From positions 62,001-126,000 of the forward strand of contig DATGIL010000076.1 in the NCBI GenBank assembly GCA_035295745.1: 64,000 nt of DNA. Direction: 5' to 3'. The notes under the pieces are model-generated. The model saw only the letters and a list, made by a program, of their open reading frames with translations. It was not told the DNA's origin and made no database searches. Within the stretch, counting starts at the first letter, position 1. Each line of letters opens with the position of its first letter. A program made the translations under genes and the position numbers. This DNA is from JAIQFL01 sp035295745. Lineage in GTDB: Bacteria; Acidobacteriota; Terriglobia; Bryobacterales; Bryobacteraceae. Shown piece after piece: positions 1 to 9,320 of the stretch.

Positions 1-49
1 CACTGCCCGCCCACGAAACCGTTCTGCGCGAAACCGCATTCCCTCCGAA

Positions 50-3000
50 TTAGAACGCGATTTTGAAAGCCAACTGGACATTACGGGGCTCGCCGAAGCC
101 GAGACCTGGCGCGGAAGATCCATTCTTCGTTTGCGTCAACTGGCCGAAGGTAGCGCTCGTGAGTGTGGTCGTCGGGTTCGCCCAGTTCGTGCGATTGAAC
201 AAGTTGAAGATCTCCACGCGGAATTGGCCGGCGATGCGTTCGGTGATCGGAATCTTCTTGAAGATCGAGAAGTCCACGGAACCAAATCCCGGACCGTAGA
301 GGACGTCGCGGCCGAGATTGCCGAAGGTGCCGGCGGCGGGCTTGGCAAATGCCGCGGGATTGAAGTACTGAACCGCGCGCGTGTTGGTCAAGACCGGGAT
401 ATTGGCGTACGGGTCACCGACCAGGTCCACGCGATCTTTGCCTTCGCTGGTGCCACTGACGTTGGTGCCCGCCGAGATGCTCATGGGAGAGCCGGTGGTG
501 AAGGTGAGCAGCGCGTTGAACTGCCACCCGTTGGTCAGGCGCGATGCGAATTTGGTCCAGTGGGGCAGATCGTAGCTCACGAAACTGGTCATCGCGTGGC
601 GCACGTCGAAGGTGCTCGACCCCCAATCGTTCTTCAGGTTGTAGCTGTTGGTGGGAGTGCCAACCGACGATGCGTCATCCAGGGAGTGTCCGTAGGTGTA
701 GTTGACGTTTGCGGTCAGTCCTCTCCAAACGCGTTGGTGCAGGGCCACCTGCAGCGAGTTGTAGCTGGAGTCGGCGATCGCGGCAAGCTGGTTGATCGCG
801 CCGAGCGTTGGATAGAGCGCGGCGTATGGCCGCACGCCGTTGATCAGTTGGTTGATGTCGAGCACCGCGGCCAGTTTCCGGCCTTCGCTGCCCACGTAGC
901 CTACCTGCAGCAAGGTGGAACTGGTAAGCTGCCGCTGGATATTGAGATTGAAATTCTGAATGTGGGGCATGGTGAAGTTGGGATTCACCGAATATGCGCC
1001 GAACGGCGGCGTGGCAGTGGCGGTTCCGAAAACCGGCACGCCCGGTTGGAAGATCACGTTCTTCGCTGAGACGGAAAATACCGGGTTCGCGCCGGCTGGA
1101 TTGTAGGCCGCCCCGGATGCGCCACCATTGCCGGTCCCGCCGCCGGCCGTAAATTCGCTGACCGTCGGCACGTCATAGAATATGCCCCATCCACCGCGGA
1201 TAACCCACTTGCCGCCTCGCTTTGGGGTGTATGCAAAACCGAAACGCGGCGCGAAGTCGCGATGGCTCGGAGAATAGAGGTCGCTGTTGGTGAAGCCGTT
1301 CGCGGGCGTGAAGTTGTAAATCGGAGCGTTGGTCGTGTATGGCGCGCCTTGGTAGCTGTAGCGCACGCCATAGTTGATATTCAACAGCGGCGAGATCTGA
1401 AAGGTGTCGTGAACCCACCAGTCGCCCGAGTTGACGTGGTAGACACGCTGTGGATCGCCGCGGATGATGGTGGCGCCGTTCGAATTGCTTGGTTCGCCGG
1501 CGAGGAAGTCCGCCATAGATCGCAAAGTCGATGAGACTGTTGGGTCGGTGGCCCAGGGCCCTCGTGTGCCGTCGAACGTGAAGGTGCTGCGGGAATTGCT
1601 GAAGTAGGCGACGTCCACGACAGCGACGCGAAACTCGCCGCCGAACTTCCATTGGTGCCGCCCCGAGGTGAACGAAAGATTGTCGGTAGCATGGCCGGTC
1701 GTATCGGTGCGCCCGAGAGGAGGCGTGGCGCCGACATAGTCGAAGCCGTTAATCGTGATCTTGGGCGCACCGGAGAGTCCTCCGGTCACCAGCCCCATGG
1801 CTAGCGGGTCGAATCCAATGTTCACGTCGTCGAAGGTTTGCAGGAAGTAGTTGGTGCCGAGCGTGAGCTGGTTGATCAGCCGCGGCGTGAGGAGAGCGTT
1901 TTCGACCACCGAGAAATTGTGGACGTGCATCGGGGCTACCTGGAAAAAGTCGTGGAAATGGGAGCCGACGTCGGCAGCTTGGGTTCCCGTGCCTCCCAGG
2001 TAGCGAATCGCCAGCGAGTGCTTGTCGTTGAACCGGTGATCTACTTTGATGATGCCGTTGTAGCTGTTGTATGTATTCAGCGAGTTTGCGAGGTAGTTGT
2101 TGGCGGTTGCCGGCCCGGTGCGGCTGTTCGCGGGCCAGATGTTAATCAGGTTGGCGGAAACGGGATTCAGCGCGACCCCGTATTTCTGGAGGACCGCGGT
2201 GCCCGCGTCAACCCACGCCGCCGAAGGTGAGGTATCGAGAATCGAGAGTCCGGCTACGGCCAGTTGGACTTCACCGGTCAGAAAGAAGAAGGTCTTGTTC
2301 TTGATGATCGGCCCACCAGTTGCGAATCCGAACTGATTATTGCGGATCTCCTGCTTCGGGCTACCCGGATTCTGAAGCGGCGAAAGGGCGGCCAGGGCCT
2401 CATTGCGGTCGAAGAAGAACAGGTCGCCGTGCAAACTGTTGGTCCCCGATTTGATCACCATCTGGATCGCGGCTCCCGCGTTGCGCCCCATGTCGGCGCT
2501 CGCATTCGTCTCGACTGAGAACTGGTCGAGCGCTTCGATCGGCACCAGCGCACCCGCGATGCCCGAGACACCTCCCTGATTCACGGCCACGGCGTTCGAA
2601 TACGCATCGTTGTTGTCTGCGCCGTCAATCTGGTAATTCGCGCCGTTGGTGCGCATTCCGTTGATGGAAGTGCCGGAAGGGGTGACGCCCGGAGCCAGCT
2701 TGATCATCTGTTTGAAATCGCGGCCGTTCATCGGCATGTCGCGCACGGCCTTGTCATCCACTACGGCGACCAGCGCGGTGCTGGTAGTTTCAAGCGATAC
2801 CGCAGTCCCCGAGACCTCGATCACGGATTGTTGCTGGGCAACGGACAACTGCACGGGCACATTGGTGGTCTTGGCAACGGAAACCTCCAGTCCGCCAATC
2901 TTCGTCACCTGGAAGCCGGGCGCAGTTACCGTGATTTGATAGATGCCAGTCTGCAATTCGGCGAAGAGAAACGCCCCATTGCCGGTAGTGCTCATGGAAC

Positions 3001-3157
3001 GGGAGTAACCCGTGGCAGGGTTGTCCAGCTTGACGATGGCATCGACCAGCGCGGCGCCGCTGGAATCCACGACTGTGCCGGCGATATCACCGCGGAAATT
3101 CTGCGCGAAAGAGCTCGCCGCAAACACCGCTACGAGCGCAAGACAGCGTATGCGCAT
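50..3157 (-). CDS. TonB-dependent receptor, Oar-like, with N-terminal carboxypeptidase-regulatory-like domain
   Basis: A 1035-aa outer-membrane protein. The first 19 residues form a signal peptide ending in SFAQ. Residues about 22-105 match the carboxypeptidase-regulatory-like beta-sandwich (GTVVDSSGAALVDAIV), followed by a plug-like region (about 115-235, with MNGRDFKQMIKLAPGV) and a long beta-barrel. The chain ends in FKIAF, a terminal Phe typical of BAM substrates. Such receptors are heavily expanded in Acidobacteriota and are presumed to import large oligomers with TonB energy; the substrate cannot be read from sequence. A good Shine-Dalgarno (AAGGAG) precedes the ATG, and a sigma70-like promoter lies about 110 bp upstream. 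No partner gene (SusD-like lipoprotein or sigma/anti-sigma pair) is adjacent. The family assignment is firm; the transport role is inferred. Confidence 0.9.
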   Translation of the reverse strand: MRIRCLALVAVFAASSFAQNFRGDIAGTVVDSSGAALVDAIVKLDNPATGYSRSMSTTGNGAFLFAELQTGIYQITVTAPGFQVTKIGGLEVSVAKTTNVPVQLSVAQQQSVIEVSGTAVSLETTSTALVAVVDDKAVRDMPMNGRDFKQMIKLAPGVTPSGTSINGMRTNGANYQIDGADNNDAYSNAVAVNQGGVSGIAGALVPIEALDQFSVETNASADMGRNAGAAIQMVIKSGTNSLHGDLFFFDRNEALAALSPLQNPGSPKQEIRNNQFGFATGGPIIKNKTFFFLTGEVQLAVAGLSILDTSPSAAWVDAGTAVLQKYGVALNPVSANLINIWPANSRTGPATANNYLANSLNTYNSYNGIIKVDHRFNDKHSLAIRYLGGTGTQAADVGSHFHDFFQVAPMHVHNFSVVENALLTPRLINQLTLGTNYFLQTFDDVNIGFDPLAMGLVTGGLSGAPKITINGFDYVGATPPLGRTDTTGHATDNLSFTSGRHQWKFGGEFRVAVVDVAYFSNSRSTFTFDGTRGPWATDPTVSSTLRSMADFLAGEPSNSNGATIIRGDPQRVYHVNSGDWWVHDTFQISPLLNINYGVRYSYQGAPYTTNAPIYNFTPANGFTNSDLYSPSHRDFAPRFGFAYTPKRGGKWVIRGGWGIFYDVPTVSEFTAGGGTGNGGASGAAYNPAGANPVFSVSAKNVIFQPGVPVFGTATATPPFGAYSVNPNFTMPHIQNFNLNIQRQLTSSTLLQVGYVGSEGRKLAAVLDINQLINGVRPYAALYPTLGAINQLAAIADSSYNSLQVALHQRVWRGLTANVNYTYGHSLDDASSVGTPTNSYNLKNDWGSSTFDVRHAMTSFVSYDLPHWTKFASRLTNGWQFNALLTFTTGSPMSISAGTNVSGTSEGKDRVDLVGDPYANIPVLTNTRAVQYFNPAAFAKPAAGTFGNLGRDVLYGPGFGSVDFSIFKKIPITERIAGQFRVEIFNLFNRTNWANPTTTLTSATFGQLTQTKNGSSAPGLGFGEPRNVQLAFKIAF

Positions 3158-3264
3158 GAGTGGCTCCTTGATGTTCGGAATTTATTGAAGGATCAGACTA
3201 CAAGGCTGATATGCAGGAACAACAAGGTAGCTGCCGCGTTACGAACTTGGATCGATTGGTTGGT

Positions 3265-3293
3265 AGCTTACCGCAGGATCGAGTTGCTGTCAA
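3265..3293 (-). promoter_or_regulatory. sigma70-like promoter of the TonB-dependent receptor
   Basis: Read on the minus strand, a perfect -35 box TTGACA (3288-3293) is followed by a 17-bp spacer and a -10 box TAAGCT (3265-3270). Initiation near 3258 would give a leader of about 100 nt before the receptor ATG at 3157. It lies in the 156-bp gap between the SDR gene and the receptor, which suggests the receptor is transcribed separately from the SDR gene. Confidence 0.6.
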
Positions 3294-3313
3294 TATAAGA
3301 GTCACCTTCAAAA

Positions 3314-4105
3314 TCACCCGGCGTTGCGATGCTGCAATCGCAGGCGGTCCCAACTCCCGTCCGCCAGCCATCCGCCGTCGACGCGTAGTTCCATGCCGTT
3401 GACGAAGCCGCTCAGCTTCGGGTCCGAAAGATAGGCGATGGCCTCCGCGATGTCGTTGGGGCGGGCAAATCGAGCCATCGGGATGCGATTCTCGATGTCC
3501 GCGTCGCTATAATGTCCTCCGGCCTGATCAGCCTGGTCCATCTCCGTCTTCACCCAACCTGGACACACGGCGTTGCAACGGACGCCGCGCCCTCCCCACT
3601 CTGCGGCGAGCGTCCGGGTGAGGCCGATCAATCCGTGCTTGCTCGCGTTGTAGGCGGCGCGGTCCGCAATTCCAGCGAGACCGGCGACCGACGCTACATT
3701 CACGATCGCGCCCTCGCGCTGCCGGAGCATGACTTTGCCGAAGGCCCGCGATAACAGAAATGGTCCGGTGAGATTCACTTCTAAGACGCGGCGCCACTCG
3801 TCGGCGCCAGTCTCTTCCGCAGGCCGGATAAAACTGATCCCGGCGTTATTGACCAGCACGTCCACTCTTTGAAAGTGGCCGGTCACTATCTGCGCGATGT
3901 GCTCCACTTCGCTTTCGTTCGAGATGTCTGCCGGAATGGCGATCGCGGCGCCACCGGCCGCTCGGATCGCTTCCAAGGTTCCGTCTACCGGCTGAATGTC
4001 GTTCAAGGCCAGCGCGTATCCTTTGGCGGCGAGCACTTCGGCCGTTCGCCGGCCGATACCCTGAGCGGCGCCTGTGATCACCGCGACCCGAATTGTGGCT
4101 TCCAT
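3314..4105 (-). CDS. SDR family NAD(P)-dependent oxidoreductase
   Basis: A 263-aa classical short-chain dehydrogenase/reductase. Counting from the chosen ATG, the dinucleotide motif TGAAQGIG is at residues 11-18, Asp36 ends strand beta-2 (suggesting NAD(H) preference), NNAG is at 86-89, and the catalytic tetrad is Asn111, Ser139, Tyr152, Lys156 (YNASK). A 13-residue upstream extension in frame lacks SDR character, so the internal ATG is preferred. The substrate is unknown; such enzymes resemble 3-oxoacyl-ACP reductase or sugar/alcohol dehydrogenases. It is divergent from the gene at 4232 and lies upstream of the TonB receptor on the same strand. Confidence 0.88.
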   Translation of the reverse strand: MEATIRVAVITGAAQGIGRRTAEVLAAKGYALALNDIQPVDGTLEAIRAAGGAAIAIPADISNESEVEHIAQIVTGHFQRVDVLVNNAGISFIRPAEETGADEWRRVLEVNLTGPFLLSRAFGKVMLRQREGAIVNVASVAGLAGIADRAAYNASKHGLIGLTRTLAAEWGGRGVRCNAVCPGWVKTEMDQADQAGGHYSDADIENRIPMARFARPNDIAEAIAYLSDPKLSGFVNGMELRVDGGWLADGSWDRLRLQHRNAG

Positions 4106-4231
4106 GCCTACCAGGATAAATCCCCGGTGCCGTTTTCCCGTCACTTTTCGTTGGCGTTCTCGCAGGTAACAGATAGAAGGGTGACCTCGGAGGTAAGCCC
4201 TCGAAAAACCAATTCAGGAGGTGCGCGGCCA

Positions 4232-5158
4232 ATGACCCCCGCCCAGTACATGGAACGTTATAAGAATATTTGGGTGCCGATTGATGGTGACCGGTCAATG
4301 AGCGTCTCTGTGAAGAAGTATGTCTTGGCGAGCGACTCGAGCTACAACGCCTCGGCGGCCGACCTCTTCCTTCGCACGCTGGCGCGCCGGGGGATCGACA
4401 GTTCCGTGCGGGTGGATACGCCAAACGGAACGACTCGTGTAGATCCACGGCAAACCAAGCACGCGGACGCGATCAAACAAGGCAAACGCGACCTGGTGCT
4501 GAGCAGCGGCGGATTGAACGGCAAGGAACTGAGGGTGGATACGCGGGTTGCGAACTGGTATTCGATGGCGCAATTCGCCTTCTGGGGAAAGGGTTCACCA
4601 GAGGCTTGCCAGATTGTGCTGCAGCTTGCGGTCAACTGGGGCCTCACCGCGAACCCTCAGGACTATGCGGACGCCGCTCTGGGAATTGACTGCAACGGGT
4701 TTGTCGGCAACTACATGTGGCACATGATGGGCAAATCCAACGATTGGACGTCGCTCGGCGTCGCGAACCATGAGCTGGGACCGAATTCTCCGATCAGGAG
4801 CGGCTATTACGACCGATACAAAGGCCACCTCATCAAGCGCTGGCAGGATCTCGACAACTCATCGAAGTACATCATGATGCTGACTGACGACCATGGTGAG
4901 GTGGTCAATCAAAAATCCGGCAGACTTACAGCGCATATCGTGATCACCGAGCCGGGAGGCCGCCAGGACCGTCCCGGCGACCCGAATTCGTTTGCCGTGA
5001 CCGTAGTGGAGTCTACCGCGGGAGCGAATCCGACCGGACTGACGAAGAGCTACTACCTTTGCCAGAGTTTCACGGCAGACGGCACGTTCTCGCTGTATCG
5101 GGAATCTATGATCGCGGGGCATAAAGAAGTGAAGTTCAAGATTGCAAAAGTCGGTTAA
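4232..5158 (+). CDS. orphan protein with possible NlpC/P60- or CHAP-like cysteine hydrolase fold
   Basis: A 308-aa protein without a signal peptide. An ATG at 4232 preceded by AGGAGG is preferred over an in-frame extension that overlaps the divergent SDR gene. The only functional hint is Cys154 in the motif DCNGFVGNY, followed about 80 residues later by His235 in a short beta-like segment (AHIVIT). This order and spacing (Cys at a helix start after DC, His in the following strand) is what papain-like NlpC/P60 amidases show. No cell-wall-binding domain is visible. The fold assignment is inference; the protein was not recognised by name. It stands alone between a divergent SDR gene and the ADOP region. 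Confidence 0.6.
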   Translation: MTPAQYMERYKNIWVPIDGDRSMSVSVKKYVLASDSSYNASAADLFLRTLARRGIDSSVRVDTPNGTTRVDPRQTKHADAIKQGKRDLVLSSGGLNGKELRVDTRVANWYSMAQFAFWGKGSPEACQIVLQLAVNWGLTANPQDYADAALGIDCNGFVGNYMWHMMGKSNDWTSLGVANHELGPNSPIRSGYYDRYKGHLIKRWQDLDNSSKYIMMLTDDHGEVVNQKSGRLTAHIVITEPGGRQDRPGDPNSFAVTVVESTAGANPTGLTKSYYLCQSFTADGTFSLYRESMIAGHKEVKFKIAKVG

Positions 5159-5211
5159 AGAAAGAAGGTCGAGGCTGAAGCAAATCTGGCGCGGAGGGGT
5201 CTAAGAGGACA

Positions 5212-5250
5212 ATGTTCCAGGACTTCCGCTATGCAGCGCGGCCCCGCTGA
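5212..5250 (+). pseudogene. short ADOP-like N-terminal remnant
   Basis: A 12-codon reading frame (MFQDFRYAARPR, then stop) follows a purine-rich stretch (GGAGGGG/AGAGGA). The sequence matches the usual beginning of acidobacterial ADOP permeases (MFQDLRYALR...). It lies 230 bp upstream of a complete ADOP gene whose own N-terminus is MDKLWMDVRYSFRAL. It may be the stump of a deleted ADOP copy or a leader peptide. The rest of the 5159-5441 gap shows no gene; it holds a small inverted repeat GACGCC/GGCGTC just before the ADOP Shine-Dalgarno. Confidence 0.35.
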
Positions 5251-5441
5251 TCCGATCGATCCGCGCGGTGGGCCACACAGCGCGATCGGCCGGCGGCCGG
5301 GCCGCGCGCGTCGATCCAGCTGTCACGCTGCGAGGAGAGTGAGTAAGGTAAGATGGACCGCGGGGAATGGCGTGCATTTTATTTCCGGTCGACGCCTAAC
5401 CTTGGCGTCGGAGTGCAGTCCAATGCCCCAAGGAGAACTCC

Positions 5442-7850
5442 GTGGACAAGCTCTGGATGGACGTTCGCTATTCCTTCCGCGCTCTTGCCAAGAATCCGGC
5501 TTTTGCCGGCATCGCGATTCTCGTGCTCGCCCTTGGCATCGGCGCAACCACCGCGATTTTCAGTGTCGTCAATGCGGTTCTGATCCGGCCCATGCCGTAC
5601 AAGGATCCGGCGCGGCTCGTCGCCATCTCCAGTCTGATCCGGCGCCCGAGTGCCAGCCGGACCATCGCCACGGTAAGTCTGAACGAGGTGGAACATTGGC
5701 GTGCCGGGAGCCGCTCGCTGGAGGCGGTCGGCAGCTTCGTCTTCTCCGGGTTCCCGGTGAGCGTCGGGACGCAATCGATGTACCTGGTGGGCATCGGAGC
5801 GGATCCCGAATTACTGGAGGCGCTCGGGGTTCAACCGGCGATAGGCCGCAATCTGGCTGGGCAGGGGAGCAAGGTGAAGGACTCTGGAGTGCTGATCAGC
5901 CATCGGATCTGGGTCGAGGCTTTTCACAGCGATCCGCAGGTGATTGGCAAATCGATCGACATGGATGGATCGGCCTCCGTGGTGGCCGGCGTGCTTCCCG
6001 CGACGTTCCAGTTTCCCCGATCGGATGCTACGTACTTCGCCGAAGATCCGGACCTCATCTTTCCGGTCGCGAATATCGCCGATTCCTGGGGTCGCGGCTC
6101 CACGCAGTGGTTCGCCATCGGGCGTTTGAAGGCCGGCGTTTCCGTCAGCCAGGCAGACGCTGAACTGAAGACCCTCACCAACAGCCTGGCCGCCCGCGAT
6201 CCCGACCTGGCCGGCATGTCGGTGCAGCTTTCTCCGCTCAATGCGGAGACTACCAACTCGGTGCGTCCCGCACTCCTGCTCTCACTGGGAATTTCCGTCG
6301 TGTTGCTGCTGATCGCGTGCAGCAACATTATGAATCTCCTGTTCTCGAGGGCCGCGCAGAGGGGGCGTGAGATGGCGGTACGCAAGGCGGTAGGCGCGAC
6401 GTCCGGGAGGTTGATCCGGCAGATGTTGACGGAGAGCGCGTGCCTCACACTGCTCGCCGGAGTCCTGGGCGTGGCCCTCGCCAACCTGGCGCTGAATGCG
6501 CTGGTGCGGCTTTCCCCGGCTCATCTACCCATCTCCGGGGAAGTGACTATCGACCGGACCGTTCTACTGTTCGCCTTTGCCGTGTGCTCGGCGTCGGCGA
6601 TTCTCGCCGGAGTCCTGCCAGCGCTGCACCGCAGCCGGCAGACTGAGTCTTTGATCGCCACACCGCGATCGTCGGGCAGCCGGGCGCTGCTGCATTTCCA
6701 GCGCGCGCTGATGGTCACGCAGATCGCTCTCGGAGTGGGCCTGCTGGCTGCGGCCGGACTGCTGACGCACAGCCTCTTACGCCTGAGTTCCGTGGATCCG
6801 GGATTCCGAACGGAGGGCACGCTCGCGTTCGAGATGGCTTTCCCCAGCGGCCGCCCCGGCGAAACTCCGCGCACCTACGAGCGCATTCTGCAGGCGACCC
6901 GCTCGGTGCCGGGCGTGATCTCCGCGGGCTGGATCACCAATCCTCCGCCGGAGACGCGGGCAGGAATCTTCATCCCGTTCTCGATCGTCGGAAGTGCTTC
7001 GCGCTCGCAGGCATTTTGCAATCTCCAGATCACCAGCGAAGACTACTTTAATACGGCCGGCATTGCGTTGGCTCACGGCCGCGACTTCACCGCCGGCGAC
7101 GCTTCCGGCGCGCCTCGTGTGGTCATCATCAACGAAACGCTGGCCCGGCAATACTTCCCCAATTCCGATCCGGTGGGGAAGCACATCGTGATTTCGTGGG
7201 ACGGAACGAACGACCGCGAAATCGTGGGAATCATCCGCGACGTTCACGATCGCGGTCTGAACGTGAAGCCGGTTGGGGCCGCGTATGTTCCGTACCGTCA
7301 GTTCGCGTTGGCCTACGGCGGAGTGGTGGCGCGCACGCAGGGCTCGCCGGAAGCGGTGCTGCCGGAGATTCGCCGCCGCATCGCGCAGGTGGATCCATCG
7401 ATACCGCTGAAGAGTGTGATGACCATCGGCGCCCGCTTACGCCGCACACTGGATGCGCCGCGATTCTACACGATGATGGCGGCCGGCTGCGCGCTGATGG
7501 CGGTCCTGTTTGTCACTCTCGGGCTGTACGGCGTGATCTCGTACGCGGTCTCGCGGCGGACTGCGGAGATTGGCATTCGGGTCGCCCTGGGCGCGCCGCG
7601 CGAGCAGATTCTGCGCTCGGTGCTGTGGCAGGGGCTGCAAATGGCCGCGATTGGAGTCGCGCTGGGGGTGGCGTTGTCACTCGCCGCCACGCGACTGCTC
7701 GCCACCCTGTTGTTCGAGGTGAAACCGATCGATCCGGCGACGCTCGCCGGAGCCGCGGCCGTAGTCGTGGTAGTGACGCTCGCCGCGAGTTATTTTCCGG
7801 CGCGTCGCGCCAGTATGGTCCACCCAATGGTGGCGCTGCGTCAGGATTGA
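5442..7850 (+). CDS. ABC transporter permease, ADOP family (tandem FtsX/MacB-like)
   Basis: An 802-aa inner-membrane protein with a GTG start and AGGAG 7 nt upstream. It has the duplicated MacB layout: a first transmembrane helix (about 20-42), a MacB-like periplasmic domain, an FtsX block of three helices (about 280-400), a further helix near 425-445, a second periplasmic domain, and a final FtsX block (about 680-800). This is the ADOP arrangement typical of Acidobacteriota, where permeases are often far from any ATPase; none is adjacent here. Such proteins probably form MacB-type mechanotransmission exporters, but substrates are unknown. Its 3' end overlaps the convergent gene by 10 bp. Confidence 0.88.
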   Translation: MDKLWMDVRYSFRALAKNPAFAGIAILVLALGIGATTAIFSVVNAVLIRPMPYKDPARLVAISSLIRRPSASRTIATVSLNEVEHWRAGSRSLEAVGSFVFSGFPVSVGTQSMYLVGIGADPELLEALGVQPAIGRNLAGQGSKVKDSGVLISHRIWVEAFHSDPQVIGKSIDMDGSASVVAGVLPATFQFPRSDATYFAEDPDLIFPVANIADSWGRGSTQWFAIGRLKAGVSVSQADAELKTLTNSLAARDPDLAGMSVQLSPLNAETTNSVRPALLLSLGISVVLLLIACSNIMNLLFSRAAQRGREMAVRKAVGATSGRLIRQMLTESACLTLLAGVLGVALANLALNALVRLSPAHLPISGEVTIDRTVLLFAFAVCSASAILAGVLPALHRSRQTESLIATPRSSGSRALLHFQRALMVTQIALGVGLLAAAGLLTHSLLRLSSVDPGFRTEGTLAFEMAFPSGRPGETPRTYERILQATRSVPGVISAGWITNPPPETRAGIFIPFSIVGSASRSQAFCNLQITSEDYFNTAGIALAHGRDFTAGDASGAPRVVIINETLARQYFPNSDPVGKHIVISWDGTNDREIVGIIRDVHDRGLNVKPVGAAYVPYRQFALAYGGVVARTQGSPEAVLPEIRRRIAQVDPSIPLKSVMTIGARLRRTLDAPRFYTMMAAGCALMAVLFVTLGLYGVISYAVSRRTAEIGIRVALGAPREQILRSVLWQGLQMAAIGVALGVALSLAATRLLATLLFEVKPIDPATLAGAAAVVVVVTLAASYFPARRASMVHPMVALRQD

Positions 7851-8302
7851 GCGGGCGGCGATTCGGCGCTCATTTTGCGGCCCAACGACTCGGCCTTGCG
7901 GATTACCTTTTCGCGCATCTCCCAGGCGGCGATGGCTTGTCTGGCGCCCTCGCAGGCCATGGAAGTGCTCATCCGCCGGTCGGCAAGGTCGAAAGTATCT
8001 TCCGCCTCCATGTGGGCGGCATCCGCCTGTTCTTCGGCTTCCTTGAGACGATGAACGGCGTCCAGAAGTTCGGCGGGAATCGTTCGGGGCTTACCGTTGC
8101 GGCTCCCCAGCGAGCGATAGGCCGCCTTCAGTTCCTGGCTCCAGGATGCCTTCACCTTGGCTTCCTGTTCCTCCAGTGCTGCCCACGCCCGGTCAGCAGT
8201 GGTTCTTAATCGGCGTTTTTCGGTAAGCCAACCCCAGAGCGACCAGTCGATGGCTTCCCGCATCAGGCTCTTGGCCTCTTCGACAGCGGCTAACTTCTGC
8301 AT
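7841..8302 (-). CDS. small conserved hypothetical helical protein
   Basis: A 153-aa soluble, charged and mostly helical protein, starting MQKLAAVEEAKSL. An in-frame 47-residue upstream extension (to 8443) looks non-coding, so the internal ATG is chosen. Heptad-like stretches (for example ELLDAVHRLKEAEEQADAA) suggest coiled coils. No catalytic motif and no signal peptide are visible. It converges on the ADOP gene with a 10-bp overlap and diverges from the START-like gene at 8481. The function is not recognised. Confidence 0.6.
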   Translation of the reverse strand: MQKLAAVEEAKSLMREAIDWSLWGWLTEKRRLRTTADRAWAALEEQEAKVKASWSQELKAAYRSLGSRNGKPRTIPAELLDAVHRLKEAEEQADAAHMEAEDTFDLADRRMSTSMACEGARQAIAAWEMREKVIRKAESLGRKMSAESPPAQS

Positions 8303-8480
8303 ACTGCCTCGATCGTAGCGAGTGCTTACGCGACCTTTGGGAAGTTGAGCCTTACCAACCGCTCTCTCACGGTCGCACTTTGTCCAGGCGAATTCCCGGA
8401 AAAACGCGTACGCGCCCGATTGTAGCCACAGAATAACAGCCATCGCGGATTGGCGCTATGATTAATCAGGTAAAAAGGAC

Positions 8481-9299
8481 ATGAAAAACCGTAAATGGAT
8501 CACCACGCCAGTGATCTTGTCCTGTGCCGTGCTGGCGGCTGCCATTTCCTGTGCGGCGCTGTTCGCGCAACAATTGAAACCTCAAACCCAGCACGATTTC
8601 GATAATTACGTGCAATCTGCGGAGACTCGGATGAATGGCCAAAAGGCGTTTGTCCGCGCGGATTCCGATAGCGCGTTGAATACCCGACTGGTCCACGGCC
8701 TGAAGGTGGAGACCTTGCCCGCGAACGGGCCGAACCCGCATGCGCTGACGGGGGGCCAACTCTACGACTGGGTTGGCGTGGTGTTCATTCCAGATGTCAA
8801 TCTGGACAGGCTGGTACGCATGCTCCAGGATTACGATCATCGGGCGGATTATTTCAGCGAGACGATCGCGTCTTCCAAACTCCTGTGCCGCACCGGCGAC
8901 TCTCACTTCCGATACACGATGCGCCTGAAGGAGCCAGCCGTAATCGATGTGGAGAGCGATGTAGTTTGGGAGAAAGTGGACGAGCATCGCTGGCGCTGCC
9001 GTTCGTACTCGACCAACACGCAAGAAGTAGGCAAGGATCACGGGTACCTGCGGCGTCTCTATTCCTACTGGCGCTTCGCCGAGAATCAGCAGGGGGTTCA
9101 GGTGGAGGCGGAGACGATCACGCTGAGCGACGAATTCGGCTCGATGGCGCGGACCTTCGGGTCGCTGCTGATGGGGATTAACCCCGAGAAATCGTTGAAG
9201 CACTCGCTGAGCTCGATGCGGGAGTCGGCCAAGCGGCCCGGGCTGGAGAAGTTGACGCTGCCGATCGGCCTGCCCGAGTGCACCACCGGAACCCAATAG
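8481..9299 (+). CDS. secreted protein, probable START/SRPBCC-like domain
   Basis: A 272-aa protein with an N-terminal signal peptide (about residues 1-30, ending ALFAQ). The remainder alternates strands and helices, with segments such as VNLDRLVRMLQDYDHRADYF and a long beta-rich part, resembling helix-grip (START/SRPBCC) lipid-binding domains. No catalytic residues stand out. The ATG follows AAAAGGA. The GMC oxidoreductase begins 21 bp downstream, so co-transcription is likely; a periplasmic binder next to a sterol-oxidase-like enzyme could point to a hydrophobic substrate, which is an inference. Confidence 0.65.
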   Translation: MKNRKWITTPVILSCAVLAAAISCAALFAQQLKPQTQHDFDNYVQSAETRMNGQKAFVRADSDSALNTRLVHGLKVETLPANGPNPHALTGGQLYDWVGVVFIPDVNLDRLVRMLQDYDHRADYFSETIASSKLLCRTGDSHFRYTMRLKEPAVIDVESDVVWEKVDEHRWRCRSYSTNTQEVGKDHGYLRRLYSYWRFAENQQGVQVEAETITLSDEFGSMARTFGSLLMGINPEKSLKHSLSSMRESAKRPGLEKLTLPIGLPECTTGTQ

Positions 9300-9320
9300 C
9301 CAGGGTCGAGGGCCAAGGTC

